Source: Pleodorina starrii (Eukaryota; Chlorophyta; Chlorophyceae; Chlamydomonadales; Volvocaceae). Taken from it: a stretch of 64,000 bases of DNA. Below the pieces are notes generated by a model. That model saw only the letters and a program-made list of their open reading frames with translations, was not told where the DNA came from and searched no databases. Both the position numbers and the translations under genes were made by a program. The stretch lies in assembly GCA_030267565.1 (NCBI GenBank), contig BRXU01000014.1, forward strand, positions 558,001-622,000, read 5' to 3'. Below are positions 57,501 to 64,000 of this stretch, piece after piece (positions within the stretch are counted from its first letter, which is position 1; the number at the start of each line of letters is the position of its first letter).

Positions 57501-60500
57501 GCAATACGTGGTGAGTGAGGGGGAGGGGGGAGGAGGGCGGGGGAGGGGAGGCGGAAGTGGAGGAGGGCGGGGGAGGACGGGGGAGGACAGGGGAAGGTGG
57601 CAGAGGGCGGGGGGAGAACATCACGGGAGGAGGAGGTGGCGGAGGGCGGGCGGGGGGGGGAGGAGAAGGAGGAGGAGGAGAAGCAGGGGTAGGGATAAGG
57701 GATGCTGTGACAAAAGTAAGGCCCCGAGACGAGGCGCCAACAGCGAAGCGCGGCAGTGTATATCTGAGTATCTCGGCAGGGTTGCCTGCTCCGTGCCAGC
57801 ACACCGCTCCCATCCAACCTCCTTCCCCTCTCCATCACCACCATCGCTCTTCTGCGTCTGCCGCCCTCTCCCAGCAGTCGCTCCCCTCCGCTGCGGTTTC
57901 CCCTCACTGACCCCTCCCGTCCCCGCCCCCGCCCTCCCCCCTCCCCATCTCGCTTCCCCCTCCGCTCCAGGGCGGCGCCATCCCCGACGAGTTCTGCGGC
58001 CTCAGCCGACTGACGGACCTCCGCAGTCTGTCCTTCCTGGTGGTGGGCCCACTGCCGGCGGAGGTGATGGCCTGGGGGGCACTCACACAGCTCACACAGC
58101 TGGAGGTGGGTGGAGGGCTGGGGGGCTGGGGGGCTGGGGGGGTGGAGGGCTGGGTGGAGGGCTGGGTGGGTGGCTGGGTGGGTGGGTGGCTGGGTGGAGG
58201 GCTGGGTGGGTGGAGGGCTGGGTGGGTGGGTGGGTGGGTGGGTGGGTGGGTGGGTGGGTGGGTGGGTGGGTGGGTGGGTGGGTGGGTGGGTGGGTGGGTG
58301 GGTGGGGATGAACAGGTTTGATGGCTGGGTGGGAAGGGCAGGGAAAGTTTAAGCAAAGCGTGAGCCGCAGGTTCTAACCCCTCCTCCCACTCGCCCGTCT
58401 CCTGCGTGCCCACCGGCCCACCTAATCCCATCCTCCTCCGGGCTCCGACCCTCTCCTGCCCCTCTCCCTGCCCCCCGTCCCACCCCTTGAGCCTTGCCAG
58501 CTCGGCTACAGCGAACTGGCCTCCTCTGCCCCTCCCCTGCCCCTCTCCCCCCTCCCTTGGTGCCTGGTCGCTGCAACCACTACCAATGCCGCAACGCACT
58601 CATGCGGCTCCCGGAACCTCCTCCCCCTCCTCCCCTCTCCCCCTGCCGCTCACCCTGCCGCCCTCCCCTCCCCTGGTGCTCCCCTCGGCCCCCCCAGATC
58701 ACCAACCACTACGATGAGAACCTGCTGCCCTGCTTCTCCACGGTGCTTCCCCGCCTGGCCCAGCTGAGGGACCTCAACCTCTCCAACTTTGACATCAACA
58801 ACTCGCTGCTGGCTGCGGTGGGGAGCAGCGGGAGGGGGCGGGAGGGGGCGGGAGGGGCACAGCAGCATGAGCAGGGGAAGGTTCAGAAACAAGGAGGGTT
58901 GGTGGGGATGGCGAGGCAAGGTGGGCGGCGAGACGGGGTGGAGGGTGGAGGGTGGGGGGTTCGGTGGAAGCATGGGGCGCGGGGAGAGGGTGTAGCGGGG
59001 AGGATTTGCGGCATTGCACTCACACAATCCCTCTTACCTTCCTGCCCTTATGCCGCCCCCGGCCCCCCGCCCCCCCCCCCCAATGTGCTGGGCCGCTCTG
59101 TGCTGCGCAGCTGCGTCCCTGCACCTCCCTGACCTCCCTCCGCATGGGTCGCTTCGTGCTGTCAGCCCCCTGCAACCAGGTGCTGCCCGGGGTGCGGCTG
59201 CTGCACCTGGGCTTCGTGGACGACCTGCAGGTGGGGTATAAAGAGAATTGGTGGGGGGGGGGAAGGGGTGGGGGGGTGGGGGGGAGAGGGGGTGTTATCC
59301 ACAGATGGGCCGCAGCCCGTGAACAGTCGAAAGAAACGGCAGACGAGAACGGCAACCCAAATCTTCCCGTCTGGAATACCGTAGAACAGCGAGGTGAACA
59401 CAAAACCGAGACGGTGGCGGCATTAGTGCAAACCGGGCGGATGTGGCGTCACCCCCATCTCCCTCCCTGATCAACAACCTCCGCAGTGACGCATTGTTAT
59501 GTAAAGGAGCATACGGTATCACTCCCTGACCCCCATCTCCCTCCCTCTCCTCCCCCCCACCGCCCCAACTCCCTCCCTGTTCCGTCCTTGCATTCTTACA
59601 CGCTTGAAACCCCCCCTTCCACCCCCGCCCCAACGCACCTCTACCCCCCCACCCCTTTACCGTTCACGGGCTCCGGCCTATACGTGGATACCCCCCCGTG
59701 ACTCATTGTTTTATAAAGGAGCATATCACTCCCTGACCCCCCCCGCAGAACACGGAGGTGCCGCTGGTGTCCGTGTTCCCCAACCTGGACGAGCTGTCGC
59801 TGCAGACCCGCTTCGTGCTGAGCCACGACTCGGCGCAGCGCATCCCCCGGGAGCTGCTGTCCGGGGGGAGCCGCGGGGAGGCGCCGCCGCCCACCCGGGT
59901 GCTGCCGCTGACGTGAGTGCCCCCGGAGCCGTGGGTGCTGCCCCCGGAGCCGTGGGTGCTGCCCCCGGAGCCGTGGGTGCTGCCCCCGGAGCCGTGGGTG
60001 CTGCCCCCGGAGCCGTGGGTGCTGCCCCCGGAGCCGTGGGTGCTGCCCCCGGAGCCGTGGGTGCTGCCCCCGGAGCCGTGGGTGCTGCCCCCGGAGCCGT
60101 GGGTGCTGCCACCGCCGTGGGTGCTGTTGCCACCGTGGGTATTGTACTGAGGGGGCTGGCCTGGCTGCCCGACCCGCGGGCATGACCCACCTGCATGCCT
60201 GCGCGGCCGCCCGCCCGCCCTCGCACCCAGAGGCCCAGTCCTGCCCAGAGTGTGTGGGTCTCTTGTCTTCCTCCTTGCTCCGCCGTCCCTCCTCGCCTTT
60301 GTTTCTTCCTCCGCCGGAAAAGGGCCATCGCGCTCTCGACCCGCCCCGCCAATCCGCCTCGCCTCGCGTCGCCGCCGCCGCCGCCTCCCTCCCCGCGCAG
60401 CCACCTGCACCTGTACGACGCGCTGATGAGCCGCCTGGTGCCCGCCGCCGTGCCGCACTTGACCTGCCTGCGGCTGGACTGGAACCAGACTGACACTGCC

Positions 60501-62025
60501 GTACTTGTGTCGTACATGAGCCAGTGGGCCGGTCTCACGCGCCTGTCCTGGGTCAACTGCGACGCGATGCGGGACCCGGGGCTGCAGGCGCTGGCGGGGG
60601 CGCTGCCGCGGCTGAAAGAGGTAAGGGCCGCCCGTATCCTTAGCCATGAGGCCTTTGGGCCCATACGCCCTCAGGCCCTCAGACCTATCCCTGCCTACCC
60701 AGTACGCAGGAGCTACCTATCGCAGGAGCTGCTTATTGCTACTTACTACCGCTAGTGCTTGCTTACCTATCCTTATCGGTAGTCTTCCAGTCATCCGTGC
60801 ACAGCAGTACCCACGTCCTGACTCGTGTCCTTGTCCTGATTCGTGTCCTGGTCATGGTCCTGACTCGTGTCCTTGTCCTGATTTGTGTCCTGGTCCTGAA
60901 CCCTGGTTCGTGTCCTTGTCCTGATTTGTGTCCTGGTCCTGAACCCTGGTTCGTGTCCTTGTCCTGATTTGTGTCCTGGTCCTGAACCCTGGTTCGTGTC
61001 CTGGTCGCAGCTGGAGCTGGTTCGCTGCGTGGGCGTCACGGATGCGGGCATGGCGGCCCTGGGCGCGCTGACGGCCCTCACCTCCCTCACCGTGGCGGGG
61101 GCGCAACAGGTGGGCACCAGGCGGGGTGAGGGGTGCAGGGAGTGGAGGGTGCAGGGAGGGAGTGGAGGGTGCAGGGAGGGAGGGAGGGCACGCCGTGGTT
61201 CGTCTGCGTAGTGCGTGGGGGGGAGGGTCTTGTTGCCCAGGTTGGAGGTTGGAGGAGGAGCTTCGTGGAAGGTGGTGTGAAAGTCGCAGTATATGTGGGA
61301 GTTGGTGGGCCCGTAGCGGAGTTGTGCGGGCGGGCGCCGGTCGCGGGGCTTGGGGGCTTTGCGTGGGCGGGCGGCGCTGCGAGGCGCGGCAGTCGACTGG
61401 CGGTACCTGGCTGGTGGCGGTGTCTGGGTGGGACTGGGTGGGCTCGTTGTAGTACCGGTAGTGGCCCCTGTGTTGGGCGCCATACATGGTGCCCACTGGC
61501 ACCGACGAGGGCGTCCCTCGGGAGGGGCCGCTCCCGCACGCGTCTCCGGCGTTACGCTGCCAGTGCCCCATTTGCCCCATTGTCCACTGCCGCCTGCCTA
61601 AGCTGCCCTGGGTTCCGCCGAAGCTCCGAGGCCCCGCGACCGCACCGCCTGCCGGTACTAGCCGTAGCCGACGTGCCCGCCAACGCCCGCCACCGTTGCC
61701 TCGATTCCTGCACTGCTGCGCTCCGTCTTGCCTTCTCTATCCCCCGGCACCAGCCGGTGTCAGGTAACGAAGGAAAGACACGGTATCAGCACCCTGCCCC
61801 CTCCCCCCCGCCCCGGCCCCCCCTCTCTGACCCCCTCTCTGCACACCGCCCGCGCAGCTGACCGCCGCCGCCTTTGCGCCGGTGGTTTCGGCGCTGCCCG
61901 CCCTGGAGCGTCTGACCCTGCGGGACATGGCCGCCCTCAGCGCCGCCGACGTGACGGCGCTGGAGGGGCGCAGTCCGCGCAGCAGCCGCAGCGGCAGAGG
62001 TCTCCGGGTGGAGCTGGATCCCTAG
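54529..62025 (+). CDS. F-box / leucine-rich-repeat protein (SCF substrate receptor-like)
   Basis: Exons join(54529..56916, 57418..57510, 57971..58105, 58698..58817, 59111..59230, 59749..59912, 60401..60620, 61011..61109, 61858..62025), 1168 residues. An F-box lies at about residues 28-70 (LPMEILLLIIESLPKRSLRD ... VCRKLAAAT). Then come some 650 residues of Ala/Gln/Pro/Gly low complexity, including a Gln/His-rich block at about 529-569. From about residue 760 the protein is leucine-rich repeats: RLRTLVLRGGEL, LTRLVIEELQYV, AQLRDLNLSNFDI, PNLDELSLQ, HLTCLRLDWNQTD, LTRLSWVNCDAM, LERLTLRDMAAL. Most short exons (31-45 codons, phase 0) hold one or two repeats, so the region probably grew by exon duplication. 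By family the F-box binds SKP1 and the repeats select a substrate for ubiquitination. The target is unknown. Confidence 0.89.
56116..56236 (+). repeat. CAG/CAA/CAC tract encoding poly-Gln/His in the F-box gene
   Basis: Mixed CAG, CAA and CAC codons in frame encode mostly Gln with interspersed His and Asn. The mixture of codons argues for protein-level tolerance rather than simple slippage. Confidence 0.88.
56917..57010 (+). repeat. GGGA-rich tract after the F-box exon 1 donor
   Basis: GGGAGGGG-type runs start within 15 bases of the GTGAGA donor. Confidence 0.7.
58106..58310 (+). repeat. GGGTGGGT / GGGCTGGGTGGA minisatellite after the F-box exon 3 donor
   Basis: Starts at the GTGGGTGG donor itself, first as GGCTGGGTGGAG units, then as a pure GGGT run. 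Confidence 0.9.
59294..59326 (-). repeat. Dispersed repeat family A, copy 5
   Basis: Diverged reverse copy (GTTATCCACAGATGGGCCGC, AGCCCGTGAAC) in F-box intron 5. Confidence 0.65.
59466..59534 (+). repeat. Dispersed repeat family B, copy 3
   Basis: TGATCAACAACCTCCGCAGT, GTAAAGGAGCATACGG and TCACTCCCTGACCCCC, in F-box intron 5. Confidence 0.75.
59658..59690 (+). repeat. Dispersed repeat family A, copy 6
   Basis: TACCGTTCACGGGCTCCGG then CCTATACGTGGATA, directly before family-B copy 4. Confidence 0.78.
59697..59745 (+). repeat. Dispersed repeat family B, copy 4 (at an intron acceptor)
   Basis: GTGACTCATTGTTTTATAAA, GGAGCATATCACTCCCTGAC and a C run merge into the CAG acceptor of F-box exon 6 at 59748. 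Confidence 0.8.
59913..60130 (+). repeat. 21-bp minisatellite in F-box intron 6
   Basis: Nine or so units of GTGGGTGCTGCCCCCGGAGC plus C begin at the donor. The unit closely resembles the exon end plus donor itself (GGGTGCTGCCGCTGAC|GTGAG). Confidence 0.92.
60815..61005 (+). repeat. GTCCT-rich tandem repeat (about 45 bp) in F-box intron 7
   Basis: Copies built from GTGTCCTTGTCCTGATTTG, TGTCCTGGTCCTGAACCC and TGGTTC run into the acceptor of exon 8 (TGGTCGCAG). Confidence 0.88.
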
Positions 62026-62270
62026 GCTGGGGCTGGGGCTGGATCCCTGGGGCTGGGGCTGGGGCTGGATCCCTAGGCTGGGGCTGGATCCCTGGGGCTG
62101 GGGCTGGGGCTGGATCCCTGGGGCTGGGGCTGGGGCTGGATCCCTGGGGCTGGGGCTGGGGCTGGATCCCTGGGGCTGGGGCTGGGGCTGGATCCCTGGG
62201 GCTGGGGCTGGGGCTGGATCCCTGGGGCTGGGGCTGGGGCTGAGCCTGGGGCTGGGGCTGGGGCTGCACC
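62026..62270 (+). repeat. 26-bp minisatellite just after the F-box stop
   Basis: About nine units combining GGATCCCT with GGGGCTGGGGCTGGGGCT. The stop codon itself (CCCTAG) lies in a variant of the unit, so the array seems to have grown from the last codons. Confidence 0.92.
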
Positions 62271-64000
62271 TCCGCTCGCATGAAGGGCCAATTGGGGCCA
62301 GTCTGCTGCTGCTTGCCGCCGCGGGCCGCCGTGGGGCCAGCTGGCGGCAGTAGCAAGCAGCAGCAGCAGACGCGTGTGCGAATGGAGTGGAGTGAAGTGC
62401 AGTGGAGTGGAGATGGTTGTCGTTGGAGCGAGGGAGAGAGTGGAGAGGTGTCCCGGGGGCGCGCCGCGGTAGACTGGGTATTGGCAGCTGCGGTGGCGGA
62501 GCGGCAGGGGCAGCGCCGGCGTTGAGGCAGCGCGTGTTGAGGCGGTTGGCACGGTTGGTGCGGTTGCTAAGACCGTAAGGTTGTTGGTACGGCGGTCGAG
62601 GCGGGAGGTCCAGTGGGTCTCCTGTTTTCAGGGCGCGTCCGTGTTCGCGTCCGTCTGCGTCTTGTTCGGCCGCTTGCGGCTTTGGCGGCGCAGGCGGCTG
62701 GGCGCATCCCTCCTAGCAGAGGCGCTTCCAGCTAGCTGACCCGTGGGTCACAGAAACGGATGGACCGTTGCCTAGGAGGTGCTGGCTCGGGATAATCTCC
62801 GGGCGCTGACGTCCTAGTATGGTCGTCGTGATCGCCCGGATACCGTTTTGTTTTTTTCACACGTCGCGGACGTTACATGCCGTGTCCTCCAACGGTGAGG
62901 GGGCGGCGCCAAGGGGGGGGGGCGGGGACCAGCGTCCCCACGCAGTCGCCGCCTTGGAGGAGTCGCGGGCGGCGTCATGTTGAAGCGGACTGGAAAGGAG
63001 ACGGTTGTGGGTTGGGGACGGCACAGGGCAGGCCGGGCACGTCGGCGCGGCGGCGCGGCGGCGCGGCACCGGCACGCCCTTACTTGATGGCGGGTGGCGG
63101 GCGGCGGGAACTGTTTGGTTGGGAATGGGACTCAGGGTCTTGATCGGGATGAGGGGGACAGGAGATGGACGCAAGGCGGAGGGCGTGGGTGGAGGGGGCG
63201 GCAGGCCAGGCGGGGTCCCAAGGGTCGGGGCCGACCCACGGGTCCTGTTGCGCGCGTATCCCCAGCCCTTGGTCCGCGCCAGGCGCCCGTCTCTTCCTCT
63301 GGGACGGGTGGTGAAGGCAGAGGTGCATGTGGTCTGTGTTTCCGGCGGGAGTTGTGCCGCAGTAGAAAGGAGAGGGTTCTTTTTTCAACGGATGGGTGGG
63401 CCGGCCAGGTGATTGAGGTGGGGTGGAGGGCAGGGCGAGGAGTGAAAGGGGGAAGGAGTACAATGGGAGGGAGGGGTCGCAGCAACGTGTGCGCGGGACG
63501 TTGGAAGGGGGGAATGCAGGATGCGAGGGGCCCGGGTGGCTTTGGCTGGGGAGCGAATGTTGGAGGAACATGGAGCACAGGCAGGGGCATGCAGAGGCGG
63601 TGGCGGTGGCAGCGGCGGCTGATTGGACGGGTGGTTGGCATGGGCTGCCGCCGCTACCTACAATGAATGTTGAGCTGAGCTGAGCCCACCCACGGGGCTG
63701 CGCGCAGCCGGCATGGCGCAGTGCTGGCAGCTGTGCTTGGCTTGGCTTGGGCGGGGCTTTGGCAAGAAGGGGGGCGCGGGACATGGCGCAGGCAATCGGG
63801 AGCCAAGTCCATCGGGGCGCGTGTCTTGTGCGAGGTTGTGCTCGGGGGTCAAGGGAGGGAGCAGGGCAGGAGGGGAAAGAGCGCAGTGGGGAGCAGAGGG
63901 GTCCCCCGGGGAGGAGGTGGGTTCCCGTCTTCCCGAGTGGGAGTGGGGGTAGGTTCCCGCGCATTCTTGGAGGTGGCGTTGCATACCTGGGGCAGCGCCC
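62271..64000. other. Right-hand end, no supported gene
   Basis: Contains the F-box 3' region and unidentified GC-rich DNA. Long open frames on the minus strand at 63080-63964 are Pro/Ser/His-rich and overlap others; none has domain features or reliable splice sites. No TGTAA signal was noticed after the F-box stop. Confidence 0.5.

Noticed and set aside
59703..60664. Long minus-strand Ala/Pro/Gly and Gly/Ser/Thr/His repeat proteins
   Set aside because: Antisense of the 21-bp minisatellite and of F-box exons 6-7.

Overview
The window looks like nuclear DNA of a volvocine green alga (Chlamydomonas/Volvox group). It is very GC-rich, its genes are dense in introns, and the introns are full of mini- and microsatellites. 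Proteins carry long Ala/Gln/Gly/Pro low-complexity inserts. TGTAA poly(A) signals follow several genes, and one gene is a pherophorin, a wall/matrix family known only from these algae. Species cannot be fixed from the sequence alone.

Layout from left to right. (1) 1-2179, minus: N-terminal part of a pherophorin whose Pro/Ser-rich rod runs off the left edge. (2) 4639-12256, minus: a 13-exon class-V PLP aminotransferase of the isopenicillin-N-epimerase/L-cysteine-desulfhydrase group. (3) 12553-16320, plus: PEX10, divergent from (2) across a 296-bp shared upstream region. (4) 17015-20439: a 3.4-kb DNA transposon with nearly identical 493-bp terminal inverted repeats and a frame-broken gene inside. 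(5) 20596-28840, plus: a 2019-residue protein resembling the C-terminal half (ankyrin plus membrane part) of SPL/CRR1-type proteins, with no SBP zinc domain visible. (6) 31386-32938, minus: a probable organelle helical-repeat protein. (7) 34597-37360 and (8) 37806-41360, plus: tandem paralogues of a site-2-protease-like (M50) membrane metalloprotease; the first has lost the second catalytic motif. (9) 42703-44310, plus: ribosomal protein L27a (uL15). (10) 46296-47649, minus: Mpv17/PMP22 family membrane protein. (11) 49128-52422, plus: membrane-anchored DUF218 protein. (12) 54529-62025, plus: F-box protein with leucine-rich repeats. The last 2 kb holds no gene I can support.

All gene models were built by hand from reading frame, splice consensus and phase matching, and every complete model closes in frame. 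Organelle and membrane biology is common among the genes (peroxisome import, Mpv17, S2P-like proteases, a putative organelle RNA-binding protein), but there is no operon-like logic. The clearest functional links are the divergent aminotransferase/PEX10 pair and the tandem protease pair.

The most interesting signals are the degenerate/intact protease pair, the SPL-like protein without a DNA-binding domain, the recent transposon with a microsatellite-type frameshift, and two short dispersed repeat families. One of those families supplies a branch-point-plus-pyrimidine module just upstream of real splice acceptors.
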